Shown: in pieces, positions 14,813-23,608 of the stretch
Layout: every line of letters starts with the position of its first letter
Position numbering within the stretch: position 1 is the stretch's first letter
Assembly (NCBI GenBank): GCA_052387235.1
Contig: JBQTJJ010000065.1
Span: forward strand, 1 to 38,402
Direction: 5' to 3'
DNA from: JBQTJJ01 sp052387235
GTDB lineage: Bacteria; Actinomycetota; Acidimicrobiia; Acidimicrobiales; GCA-2861595
Length of the DNA: 38,402 bases
Notes under the pieces: generated by a model
What the model saw: only the letters and a program-made list of their open reading frames with translations
Told to the model about the DNA's origin: nothing
The model's database searches: none
Position numbers and translations under genes: made by a program

Positions 14813-16117
14813 GTGCCGCTCACCGACGCCGCCCCCATCGTCACTCGCCGCATAGGCATCCCGCGGTCGTGGACCCTGTCCTCGTACCTCGACAACGGCG
14901 GGTACGCCGGCCTGCGCAAGGCCCTCGCCATGAAGCCCGAGGACATCACGGCCGAGGTCCTCACCTCCAGCCTCCTCGGCCGGGGCGGCGCCGGCTTCGA
15001 GGCGGGCAAGAAGTGGTCGATGCTCGGCAAGCCCCGCCCGTCGTACGTGGTGGTCAACGGCGACGAGAGCGAGCCGGCCACGTTCAAGGACCACATGCTG
15101 ATCGAGAACGATCCGCACCAGATCATCGAGGGCACGCTGATCTGCGCCTACGCCACCGGCGCGGCCCAGGCGTTCATCTTCGTGCGGGGCGAGTTCGCGC
15201 TCGGGCTCGAGCGCATGACGGCCGCGCTCAACGAGGCCTACGAGTACGGCGCGGTGGGCCCCGACATCTTCGGCTCCGGGTTCTCCGTCGACGTGGTGGT
15301 CCATCCCGGCGCCGGCGCCTACATCTGCGGCGAGGAGACGGCGCTCATCGAGAGCCTGGAGGGCAAGCGGGGCTTCCCCCGCATCAAGCCCCCGTTCTTC
15401 CCCGCCGCCATCGGCCTCTACGGCAAACCCACCATCGTCAACAACGTGGAGACCGTGTCCAACCTCCCGTGGATAGTGGAGCACGGCGGGGCCGCCTTCG
15501 CCGCCCTGGGCATCGGCCGGTCGGCCGGCACCCGCATCTTCTCCCTGTCGGGCCACGTCAACCGGCCCGGCAACTACGAGGTCGAGATGGCCAAGGTCAC
15601 CTTCCGCGACCTCATGGAGGACCCCCGCCTCGGGGGCGGCATCCGCGACGGCAACCAGCTCAAGGCCTTCATCCCGGGCGGCGCCTCGTCGCCGTGGTTC
15701 GGCCCGGACCTGGCCGACCTGGCCCTGGACCAGGACGCGGTGGGCAAGGCCGGCTCCATGCTGGGCTCCGGCTCGGTGGTGGTGATGGACCACACCACGT
15801 GCATGGTCCGGGCCGCGTGGCGGATCACCCGCTTCTTCCACCGGGAGTCGTGCGGGCAGTGCACCCCCTGTCGCGAGGGCAGCGGCTGGGTCGACAAGAT
15901 CATGCGGCGCATCGAGGACGGCGGCGGCCGGGAGGAGGATCTCGACCTCCTGCTCGACGTGTGTGACAACATCGCCCCCGGATTGTCCTGGCCGCCCCAG
16001 CAGACCACGATCTGCGTCCTCGGACCGTCCATCCCGTCGTCCATCACCTCCGGCATCCGCATGTTCCGTGACGAGTTCCTCACCCACATCAAAGAGGGCG
16101 CCTGCCCGTATGGCTGA
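14813..16117 (+). CDS. nuoF: NADH-quinone oxidoreductase subunit F (NADH/FMN, cluster N3)
   Basis: This 434-aa subunit binds NADH and FMN and starts electron transfer. The NADH/FMN loop GRGGAGFEAGKKW lies at 56-68, and NGDESEPATFKD follows. The Gly-rich AYICGEETALIESLEG is present. Cluster N3 ligands are C347, C350 and C353 (SCGQCTPCREGSGW) plus C401 (CVLGPSIP). The GTG at 14813 starts one base after the nuoE stop. Its end overlaps the nuoG start by 8 bp. Confidence 0.97.
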   Translation: MPLTDAAPIVTRRIGIPRSWTLSSYLDNGGYAGLRKALAMKPEDITAEVLTSSLLGRGGAGFEAGKKWSMLGKPRPSYVVVNGDESEPATFKDHMLIENDPHQIIEGTLICAYATGAAQAFIFVRGEFALGLERMTAALNEAYEYGAVGPDIFGSGFSVDVVVHPGAGAYICGEETALIESLEGKRGFPRIKPPFFPAAIGLYGKPTIVNNVETVSNLPWIVEHGGAAFAALGIGRSAGTRIFSLSGHVNRPGNYEVEMAKVTFRDLMEDPRLGGGIRDGNQLKAFIPGGASSPWFGPDLADLALDQDAVGKAGSMLGSGSVVVMDHTTCMVRAAWRITRFFHRESCGQCTPCREGSGWVDKIMRRIEDGGGREEDLDLLLDVCDNIAPGLSWPPQQTTICVLGPSIPSSITSGIRMFRDEFLTHIKEGACPYG

Positions 16118-18803
16118 GCAGACCGAGCAGAAGCCCGACACGGTCACCATCACCGTCGACGGCCGGGCCATGGAGGCCACGCCGGGCGAGATGGTGATCG
16201 CCGCGGCCGAGCGCAACGGCGTCTACATCCCCCGCTTCTGCTACCACCCCCGCATGCGGCCGGTCGGCATGTGCCGCATGTGCCTGGTCGAGGTGAAGGG
16301 GCCCCGCGGCTTCGCCCTGGCGCCGGCGTGCTTCGTGCCGGTGAGCGACGGCCAGGAGGTCGTCACCACCTCGGAGAAGGTGAAGAAGGCCCAGGACGGC
16401 GTGCTCGAGTTCCTCCTGGTCAACCATCCCCTCGACTGCCCGGTGTGCGACAAGGGCGGGGAGTGCCCGCTCCAGGACCAGACGCTGGCCTTCGGCCCGG
16501 GCGAGACCCGGTTCGTGGAGGAGAAGCGGCACTGGGCCAAGCCCATCCCCCTGTCCGACCTGGTGCTCATCGACAGGGAGCGGTGCATCCAGTGCGACCG
16601 CTGCACCCGCTTCGCCGACGAGGTGGCGGGCGACCCCCTCATCGAGTTCGTGGGCCGGGGCGACCACATCGAGGTCAACACCTTCCCCGACCAGCCCTTC
16701 GCCTCCTACTTCTCCGGCAACACCGTGCAGCTGTGCCCGGTGGGTGCCCTGCTGGCCAAGCCCTACCGCTTCAAGGCCCGGCCCTGGGACCTGGAGCAGG
16801 TGGAGAGCACGTGCACGCTGTGCTCGGTGGGCTGCCGCATCGCGGTCCAGTCGTCCTCCAACCGCCTCACCCGCTACCTCGGGGTCGACAGCGACCCGGT
16901 GAACCACGGCTGGCTGTGCGACGCCGGCCGCTTCGGCTTCCAGTACGTCAACAGCGACCAGCGGGTCGCCGCGCCCCTCGTCCGCAAGGGCGACGAGCTG
17001 GTGGAGGCGTCGTGGGGCGAGGCGCTGGCGGTTGCGGCCAAGGGGCTCGAGTCGGCCAGGGCGGTGCACGGGCCCGACGCGCTGGCCGTCCTGGGCGGCG
17101 CCCGCCTGGCCAACGAGGACGCCTACGCCTGGGCCAAGCTGGCCAAGGGCGTGCTCGGCACCGACAACGTGGACGCCCAGCTCGGCGACGGCCTGCCGGC
17201 CGAGGTCGTGCTCGGGCTGCCCCGGGCCACCATCGACGAGGCCTGCGCCGCGCCGGCCCTGGTCCTCCTGGCGCCCGACCTCAAGGAGGAGCTGCCGGTC
17301 CTGTACCTGCGGCTGCGGGCGGCGGCGGTCGACAGGGGCCTCAAGATCATCGAGCTGACGCCCCAGCGCACGGGCATGTCGCCGTACTGCGCCGCCACCC
17401 TGGTCTACCGCCCGGGGGAGGCGGCGGCTCTCGCCTCCGCCCTCGTCGACGGCGGGCGGGCGCGCGGCGCCGCCGGCGTGGCGGCCGGCGACATCGACGC
17501 CGCGGCCGAGCTGGTGGCCGAGGGCGCGGTGGTGGTCCTGGGCCGGCCGTCGCTGGCCGAGTCGGCCCAGTCGGTGGTGGCGGCGGCCGGGGTGCTGGCC
17601 GGCCTGCCGGGCGTGAGGTTCCTCCCGGCGCTGCGCCGGGCCAACGTCCTCGGCGCCCTCGACATGGGCCTGGCGCCCGGGATCCTGCCCGGCCGGGTGT
17701 CCCTCGACGAGGGCCGGGCCTGGTTCGCCGGCGCCTGGCCCGCCGTGCCCGAGCGCCCGGGCATGGACTCGGCCGGCGTCATGGGCGCGGCGGCCGAGGG
17801 TCGCATCCAGGCCCTGGTGCTCCTGGGGGCCGACCCCGTGAGCGACTTCCCCGACCGCCAGCTGGCCCGGCGGGCCCTGGCCGGCGCCGGGTTCGTGGTT
17901 GCCGTCGACGCCTTCCTCGGCGAGTCGGCCCGCGCCGCCGACGTGGTGCTCCCGGCGGCCGCCTTCGCCGAGCGCCCCGGCACCACCACCAACCTGGAGG
18001 GCCGGGTCACCCGCCTCGGCCAGAAGATCGTGCCCAACGGCGTGGCATGGCCCGACTGGATGATCGCGGGCGAGCTGGCCCATCGCCTCGGTGCCGACCT
18101 CGGCTTCGAGAGCCTCGACCAGGCGTGGGACGAGATCGAGCGCCTGGCTCCCTCCCACGCCGGCCTGAGCCGGGCCCTGCTGGCCGACGGGCGCCATCGT
18201 GACGGGCTGGTGCCGCCCCTCGGCGGGCCGGCGGCGGGTGCCGGCGCCCCGCCCGAGTCGGCCACCGACACCACGGCCGGCGCCACCACGGACGTGCCCG
18301 GACCGATCGACCCCTCGGCCGACCCCGGCATCGACGCGGTGGAGTCGCATGGCGTCCCCGCCACCGCCGTCGACGCCACGCCCGAGCAGGCCCCCGCCGG
18401 CGCCGGCGCCGGCCCCCGGCCCCCGCTGCTCACCTACACGGCCGAGACCGGTGCCCTGCAGCTGCCGGCTCTCGACGCCTACTCGCTGCGCCTGGTGTCG
18501 GGCCGCTCGCTCTACGGGCAGGGCACCCTGGTCCAGCACTCGCCGGCGCTGGCGCCGCTGGCGAAGCCGCCGTGCGCCCGGGCCAACCCCTCCGACCTCC
18601 AGCGCCTCGGCATGGGCCAGGGTGGCCGGGTGCGGGTGCGGGGCAACAAGGCCAGCTTCGTGGTCGACGTGCTGCCCGACCCGGGCGTGCCCCGGGGCTC
18701 GCTGTCGCTCGCCTTCAACGCCGGCGACGACACCGGAGTGAGCGCCGGCGACCTCATCGACGCCACCGTCCCGGTCACCGACGTCCGGGTGGAGACGCCG
18801 TGA
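16110..18803 (+). CDS. nuoG: NADH-quinone oxidoreductase subunit G (75-kDa, clusters N1b, N4, N5, N7)
   Basis: This 897-aa subunit carries the Fe-S wire. N1b is C44/C55/C58/C74, N5 is H106/C110/C113/C119, and N4 is C159/C162/C165/C209. The extra cluster N7, C235/C238/C242/C270 (CTLCSVGC), is also present. A molybdopterin-oxidoreductase-like domain follows, degenerate as usual. Residues about 706-774 are a Pro/Ala/Thr-rich linker, probably disordered. The last part resembles the molybdopterin dinucleotide-binding fold (LYGQGTLVQHSPALAPL). It is the last gene of the NADH module before the membrane subunits. Confidence 0.97.
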   Translation: MAEQTEQKPDTVTITVDGRAMEATPGEMVIAAAERNGVYIPRFCYHPRMRPVGMCRMCLVEVKGPRGFALAPACFVPVSDGQEVVTTSEKVKKAQDGVLEFLLVNHPLDCPVCDKGGECPLQDQTLAFGPGETRFVEEKRHWAKPIPLSDLVLIDRERCIQCDRCTRFADEVAGDPLIEFVGRGDHIEVNTFPDQPFASYFSGNTVQLCPVGALLAKPYRFKARPWDLEQVESTCTLCSVGCRIAVQSSSNRLTRYLGVDSDPVNHGWLCDAGRFGFQYVNSDQRVAAPLVRKGDELVEASWGEALAVAAKGLESARAVHGPDALAVLGGARLANEDAYAWAKLAKGVLGTDNVDAQLGDGLPAEVVLGLPRATIDEACAAPALVLLAPDLKEELPVLYLRLRAAAVDRGLKIIELTPQRTGMSPYCAATLVYRPGEAAALASALVDGGRARGAAGVAAGDIDAAAELVAEGAVVVLGRPSLAESAQSVVAAAGVLAGLPGVRFLPALRRANVLGALDMGLAPGILPGRVSLDEGRAWFAGAWPAVPERPGMDSAGVMGAAAEGRIQALVLLGADPVSDFPDRQLARRALAGAGFVVAVDAFLGESARAADVVLPAAAFAERPGTTTNLEGRVTRLGQKIVPNGVAWPDWMIAGELAHRLGADLGFESLDQAWDEIERLAPSHAGLSRALLADGRHRDGLVPPLGGPAAGAGAPPESATDTTAGATTDVPGPIDPSADPGIDAVESHGVPATAVDATPEQAPAGAGAGPRPPLLTYTAETGALQLPALDAYSLRLVSGRSLYGQGTLVQHSPALAPLAKPPCARANPSDLQRLGMGQGGRVRVRGNKASFVVDVLPDPGVPRGSLSLAFNAGDDTGVSAGDLIDATVPVTDVRVETP

Positions 18804-20035
18804 GCGGCCCGGTGATCCTCGCCGCCGACCCCCTGTTCGCCGACGGCGTCGACGGCGCCGTCCTGCTCATCGTGGCCGTCAAGACGGTGGTGGCCTTCAC
18901 CGTCCTGCTCGTGTCGGTGCTGCTGATGGTGTGGTTCGAGCGCAAGCTCGTGTCCGACATGCAGAACCGCATCGGCCCCAACCGGGCCGGGCCGTGGGGC
19001 ATCCTCCAGACGCTGGCCGACGGCATCAAGCTGTTCTTCAAGGAGGACCTCCTTCCCGACCAGGCCGACCGCCGCATCTTCCGGCTGGCTCCCTACCTGT
19101 CCCTCGTGCCCGCCTTCCTGGCCTTCGCGGTGGTGCCGGTGGGCGGCGAGATCACCATCGGCGACCGCACCACCCGCCTGCAGCTGGCCGACCCCCCGGT
19201 GGGGATCCTGTTCCTGCTGGCGGTGTCGTCGGTGGCCGTCTACGGCGTGATGCTGGCGGGCTGGTCGTCCGGCTCGAAGTACCCGCTGCTCGGGTCCGTG
19301 CGGGCGTCGGCCCAGATGGTCTCCTACGAGGCCGCCCTCGGCCTGTCGGTGGCGTCGGTGATCCTGGTCACCGGCTCCCTCCTCACCAGCGACATCGTGG
19401 CCCAGCAGGCCGGCGGCAGCATCTTCGAGTGGAACATCTTCCGCCTCGGCTTCCTGCCCTTCGCCATCTTCGCGGTGGCCGCCACCGCCGAGCTCAACCG
19501 GCCGCCGTTCGACCTGGTGGAGGCCGAGCAGGAGCTGGTGGGCGGCTTCCACACCGAGTACTCGTCGCTGCGCTTCGCCCTGTTCTTCCTGGCCGAGTTC
19601 ATGAGCACGGTGGTGATGTCGGCCGTCATCGTCACCTTGTTCCTGGGTGGGCCGGCGGGTCCCGCCCCGGACGGCGGGTTCCTCGGCGCGGTGGTGCCGG
19701 TGGGCTGGTTCCTGCTCAAGATGTCGGTCTTCCTGTTCACCTATGTGTGGCTGCGGGCCACCCTGCCCCGCATGCGCTACGACCAGCTCATGGACCTGGG
19801 GTGGAAGCGCCTCATCCCGTTCTCGCTGTTCTGGCTGCTGGTCCTGGCGGCCATGCGGATCGAGGCGCCCACCACCTCCACCGGCTTCGCCGGCACCCTC
19901 ATGCGCCGGCGCTACGGCTTCGCCGTGTTCCTCGGGGGCCTGCTGCTGGCCCTGCTGCTGCTCCGGGCCCTGCAGGTGGCCCGGGAGCGGTCCGAGGACG
20001 AGGCGGCCGCCGCCACCCTCGAGGAGGTGGTCTGA
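18800..20035 (+). CDS. nuoH: NADH-quinone oxidoreductase subunit H
   Basis: This 411-aa membrane subunit forms the quinone entry channel. It keeps canonical signatures: VWFERKLVSDMQNRIGPNRAGP with GILQTLADGIKLFFKED, and TAELNRPPFDLVEAEQELVGG. It is longer than the second copy because of an extra C-terminal helix (FGFAVFLGGLLLALLLLRA type) and acidic tail. GTG 18800 overlaps the nuoG stop (GTGA). nuoI starts directly after its TGA. Confidence 0.97.
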   Translation: MSGPVILAADPLFADGVDGAVLLIVAVKTVVAFTVLLVSVLLMVWFERKLVSDMQNRIGPNRAGPWGILQTLADGIKLFFKEDLLPDQADRRIFRLAPYLSLVPAFLAFAVVPVGGEITIGDRTTRLQLADPPVGILFLLAVSSVAVYGVMLAGWSSGSKYPLLGSVRASAQMVSYEAALGLSVASVILVTGSLLTSDIVAQQAGGSIFEWNIFRLGFLPFAIFAVAATAELNRPPFDLVEAEQELVGGFHTEYSSLRFALFFLAEFMSTVVMSAVIVTLFLGGPAGPAPDGGFLGAVVPVGWFLLKMSVFLFTYVWLRATLPRMRYDQLMDLGWKRLIPFSLFWLLVLAAMRIEAPTTSTGFAGTLMRRRYGFAVFLGGLLLALLLLRALQVARERSEDEAAAATLEEVV

Positions 20036-20662
20036 GTGGGGTTCCTCGACGGGTTCAGGATCACGTTCAAGACCCTCTGGGACAAGCGCGTCACCGTCGA
20101 GTACCCGGACCGCAAGCGCCCCAAGCCCGAGCGGTTCCACGGCCGCCACGTCCTCGGCCGCTACGAGGACGGCATGGAGAAGTGCATCGGCTGCGAGCTG
20201 TGCGCCGGCGTGTGCCCGGCCCGGTGCATCTACGTCCGCGGCGCCGACAACCCGCCCGACGCGCCGGTGTCGCCGGGGGAGCGCTTCGGCTTCGTCTACG
20301 AGATCAACTTCCTCCGCTGCATCCACTGCGACCTGTGCGTGGAGGCCTGCCCCACCGAGGCCATCACCGAGTCGAAGCTGTTCGAGTTCTCGTTCACGGA
20401 CCGCAAGGACGCCATCTACACCAAGGACGAGCTCCTGGTCGACGACGACGGGCGGCCCCGGCACCAGCCGTGGGAGGACTGGCGGGAGGGCGACGACCTC
20501 AACACCTCGGCCTGGGTGCGGGCCACCTCGCCGTCCGGCAACGCCTCCTTCGAGGGCAAGGTCCAGTGGTCGGGCGAGCTGGGCTACGGCGTGCGGCCCC
20601 CGGAGGCTGGGCAGTCGCTCGAGGCCGGGCCCCCCGCTGACCACGGCGGGTCCGCAACATGA
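20036..20662 (+). CDS. nuoI: NADH-quinone oxidoreductase subunit I (clusters N6a/N6b)
   Basis: This 208-aa protein carries two [4Fe-4S] motifs: C50-IG-C53-EL-C56-AGV-C60-P and C95-IH-C98-DL-C101-VEA-C105-P. These clusters pass electrons to N2. The start is GTG 20036, immediately after the nuoH stop. The C-terminal 65 residues are longer than in the second copy and of low complexity at the end (GYGVRPPEAGQSLEAG). Its stop overlaps nuoJ. Confidence 0.96.
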   Translation: MGFLDGFRITFKTLWDKRVTVEYPDRKRPKPERFHGRHVLGRYEDGMEKCIGCELCAGVCPARCIYVRGADNPPDAPVSPGERFGFVYEINFLRCIHCDLCVEACPTEAITESKLFEFSFTDRKDAIYTKDELLVDDDGRPRHQPWEDWREGDDLNTSAWVRATSPSGNASFEGKVQWSGELGYGVRPPEAGQSLEAGPPADHGGSAT

Positions 20663-21285
20663 CCGGCCAGCTCCTCCTGGCCGCCGCCACCAAGGTCGAC
20701 GCCGGCGTGTTCGCGGCCTCGGCCGTGATCGTCCTGGCCGGCGCCATCGGCGTGGTGATCTCGTCCAACCCCGTGCACGCCGCCCTCTCCCTGGTCCTCA
20801 CCCTGTTCGGCGTGGCCGTGCTCTTCGTGGCCCAGGAGGCCCACTTCCTGGCCGCCGTGCAGGTGATCGTCTACGCCGGCGCCATCGTGGTCCTTTTCCT
20901 GTTCGTCATCATGCTGATCGGCGTCGACCGGCCCGAGAACGTCCGCACCGAACCGCTCCGGGGACAGCGCCCGCTGGCCCTCCTCCTCGGCCTGGTGGCC
21001 CTGGCCGAGCTGCTCCTGCTGTCCCGCGGCACCGACTGGGCCACGGGGGCGCCCTCGCAGGCGGGCCCGGCCGGCGGCGCCGGCACCAACGTGGAGAAGC
21101 TGGCCCGGAGCATCTTCACCGACTACCTGTTCGCCTTCGAGATCACGTCGGTCCTGCTGATCATCGCCGTGGTGGGCGCCGTCACCCTCGTCCGCCGGCC
21201 CCTGGAGGCGGGCCCCGACGATGGCCCACCCGGTCGGGTCGAGCCCCCCGTCCCGTCCGGCACGTCGGTGGAGGACGGCCGGTGA
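20659..21285 (+). CDS. nuoJ: NADH-quinone oxidoreductase subunit J
   Basis: This 208-aa membrane subunit has five predicted helices. The conserved VQVIVYAGAIVVLFLFVIML helix contains the pi-bulge region important for coupling. ISSNPVHAALSLVLTLFGVA is also typical. A Pro-rich C-terminal tail is not conserved. ATG 20659 overlaps the nuoI stop (ATGA), and its own stop overlaps nuoK. Confidence 0.95.
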   Translation: MTGQLLLAAATKVDAGVFAASAVIVLAGAIGVVISSNPVHAALSLVLTLFGVAVLFVAQEAHFLAAVQVIVYAGAIVVLFLFVIMLIGVDRPENVRTEPLRGQRPLALLLGLVALAELLLLSRGTDWATGAPSQAGPAGGAGTNVEKLARSIFTDYLFAFEITSVLLIIAVVGAVTLVRRPLEAGPDDGPPGRVEPPVPSGTSVEDGR

Positions 21286-21587
21286 GCGTCGGTGGGGAGT
21301 GGTACCTCACGCTGGCCGCCGCCCTGTTCACCATCGGGGCCGTGGGCCTGCTGGTGCGCCGCAACGTGCTGGTCATGTTCATGTGCGTCGAGTTGATGCT
21401 CAACGCCGTCAACCTCACGTTCGTCACCTTCGCCCGCATGCTCGACGACATCGGCGGCCAGGCCCTGGTCTTCTTCGTCCTGGTGGTGGCGGCGGCCGAG
21501 GTGGTGGTCGGCCTCGGCATCATCGTGGCCATCTTCCGCCGGCGGGCCGGCGCCACCGCCGACGACCTCCACCTCCTCAGGGGATAG
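21282..21587 (+). CDS. nuoK: NADH-quinone oxidoreductase subunit K
   Basis: This 101-aa, three-helix subunit has normal length. The conserved channel glutamates are visible in MCVELMLNAVNLTFV and VVAAAEVVVGLGIIVAIF. GTG 21282 overlaps the nuoJ stop (GTGA). It is homologous to MrpC-type antiporter subunits and lies between NuoJ and NuoL, the standard order. Confidence 0.96.
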   Translation: MSVGGEWYLTLAAALFTIGAVGLLVRRNVLVMFMCVELMLNAVNLTFVTFARMLDDIGGQALVFFVLVVAAAEVVVGLGIIVAIFRRRAGATADDLHLLRG

Positions 21588-21597
21588 GCGCGCGCCC

Positions 21598-23577
21598 GTG
21601 CTCGAGAACGCCTACCTCATCCCGCTCCTGCCCCTCGTGGGCTTCGGCGTGCTGGTCGCCATGGGGAAGCGGGCCGGCGATCCCGGCGCGGGCTGGATCG
21701 GCACCGCCGCCGTGGGCGGGTCGTTCCTGTGCACCCTCGTCGCCTTCGTGCAGCTGGCCGGCAGGGGGGCGGAGGAGCGGGCCGTCACCGACCACCTCTT
21801 CACCTGGATCGAGGCCGGCGGGCTCTCGGTGGAGGCCAGCATCCTGCTCGACCCGCTGTCGATCACGATGGCCCTCTTCGTCACCGGCATCGGGTTCCTG
21901 ATCCACCTGTACTCGGTGGGCTACATGCACGGCGACGAGCGCTTCCCCCGCTTCTTCGTCTACCTGAACCTCTTCGTCTTCTCGATGCTGGTCCTCGTGC
22001 TGGGCGACAGCATGCTGCTCACGTTCGTGGGCTGGGAGGGCGTGGGCGCCTGCTCCTACCTCCTGGTCTCGTTCTGGTTCGAGCGGGAGTCGGCGGCCAG
22101 CGCCGGCAAGAAGGCCTTCGTGGTGAACCGGGTCGGCGACTTCGGGTTCATGCTCGCCATGTTCTTGAGCTTCGCCACCTTCGGCACGCTCGAGTACGCC
22201 GGCGTCATCGAGGGGGCCGAGCACGCGTCCAACACCACGGTGTCGGCCATCGCCCTGCTGCTGTTCGTGGGCGCCTGCGGCAAGTCGGCCCAGCTGCCGC
22301 TGTTCGTGTGGCTCCCCGACGCCATGGAGGGCCCCACGCCCGTGTCGGCCCTCATCCACGCCGCCACCATGGTCACGGCCGGCGTCTACCTCATGGCCCG
22401 CGTGGCTCCGATGCTGGCACTCACCGACGACGTCGCCACCACCATCGCCGTCGTCGGGGCCGTCACGGCCCTCTTCGCCGCCACCATCGCGTGCGCCCAG
22501 GACGACATCAAGCGCGTCCTCGCCTACTCCACCATCTCCCAGCTGGGCTACATGTTCCTGGCCGTGGGCTCGGGCGCCTACGTGGCCGCCATCTTCCACA
22601 TGGTCACCCACGCCTTCTTCAAGGCCCTCCTCTTCCTGGGCGCCGGCTCGGTGATCCACGGCCTCCACGACGAGCAGGACATGAAGCGCATGGGTGCCCT
22701 GCGGAAGTGGATGCCCATCACGTCGGCCACGTTCATCGTGGGGTGGCTGGCCATCGCCGGCGTGCCTCCCTTCGCCGGGTTCTGGTCCAAGGACGAGATC
22801 CTCCTGGCGGCGTGGGAGAAGAGCCCGGCCCTGTGGGCGGTCGGCCTCGTGACGGCCCTGCTCACGGCCTATTACATGAGCCGCCAGGTGTTCCTCGTCT
22901 TCTACGGCGGCGAGCGGTGGCGTGCGGCGCCGGCCGCCGGCACGGCCGAGGTCAGCCAGGCGGAGCCGGCGGCGCCCGACGCGGCAGCGACCGCCGGCGC
23001 CGGCCACGCCGGCCACGGGGGTCACGGCGGCCACCGCTCCTCCGAGCCCCACGAGTCCCCCTGGACCATGGCCGCCCCCCTGGTGGTGCTGGCCGGACTG
23101 GCCGTGGTGGGCGGCGCCCTCAACATCCCGTTCCTCGACCTCAAGCTGGAGCACTGGCTGGACCCGGTGTTCGAGCACGCCGCCCACCACTCCGAGGCGG
23201 GCACCGGGCTCAAGGTCCAGCTGGCGGCGGTGGCGGTGGCCGCCGGCGCGGCCGGCATCGCCATCGCCTACTCCGTGTTCGTGCGGGGCCGGCGCATCGA
23301 TGCCTTCCAGCCGGCCGTGCTCAGGCGGGCATGGGGCGTCGACGCCCTCTACTCGGCCGTCATCGAGGCCCCGGGCCGGGCCCTGGCGGCCTTCGCCGCC
23401 TACGTGGTCGACGCCCGCGTCATCGACGGCGCCGTGAACGGCCTCGGCGCCCTGGTGCGGGGCGGCGGCGGCGTCCTGCGCAAGGTCCAGACCGGCTACG
23501 TGCGCAACTACGCCCTGGGCGTGGCCTTCGGCGCCACCGTGCTGCTCGGCTGGGTCATGGTCAGGACCGGGGCATGA
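21598..23577 (+). CDS. nuoL: NADH-quinone oxidoreductase subunit L (proton-pumping antiporter-like)
   Basis: This 659-aa, antiporter-like distal subunit has the long C-terminal lateral helix. Key Glu and Lys blocks are present: TFVGWEGVGACSYLLVSFW and GACGKSAQLPLFVWLPDA followed by PTPVSALIHAATMV. A loop around residue 462-475 is His/Gly-rich (HAGHGGHGGHRS), before HESPWTMAAPL. The GTG start at 21598 is 10 bp after the nuoK stop, with only weak ribosome-binding sequence. It lacks the acidic repeat insertion of the second NuoL. Confidence 0.96.
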   Translation: MLENAYLIPLLPLVGFGVLVAMGKRAGDPGAGWIGTAAVGGSFLCTLVAFVQLAGRGAEERAVTDHLFTWIEAGGLSVEASILLDPLSITMALFVTGIGFLIHLYSVGYMHGDERFPRFFVYLNLFVFSMLVLVLGDSMLLTFVGWEGVGACSYLLVSFWFERESAASAGKKAFVVNRVGDFGFMLAMFLSFATFGTLEYAGVIEGAEHASNTTVSAIALLLFVGACGKSAQLPLFVWLPDAMEGPTPVSALIHAATMVTAGVYLMARVAPMLALTDDVATTIAVVGAVTALFAATIACAQDDIKRVLAYSTISQLGYMFLAVGSGAYVAAIFHMVTHAFFKALLFLGAGSVIHGLHDEQDMKRMGALRKWMPITSATFIVGWLAIAGVPPFAGFWSKDEILLAAWEKSPALWAVGLVTALLTAYYMSRQVFLVFYGGERWRAAPAAGTAEVSQAEPAAPDAAATAGAGHAGHGGHGGHRSSEPHESPWTMAAPLVVLAGLAVVGGALNIPFLDLKLEHWLDPVFEHAAHHSEAGTGLKVQLAAVAVAAGAAGIAIAYSVFVRGRRIDAFQPAVLRRAWGVDALYSAVIEAPGRALAAFAAYVVDARVIDGAVNGLGALVRGGGGVLRKVQTGYVRNYALGVAFGATVLLGWVMVRTGA

Positions 23578-23608
23578 GCGTCTCCGCCGGCGCCGCGGAG
23601 GGCAGGGC

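Noticed and set aside
16089..18539. Very long minus-strand open frame (816 codons) opposite nuoG
   Set aside because: It is an antisense shadow in GC-rich DNA: His/Gly/Arg-rich with no motif, while the plus strand encodes a canonical NuoG.
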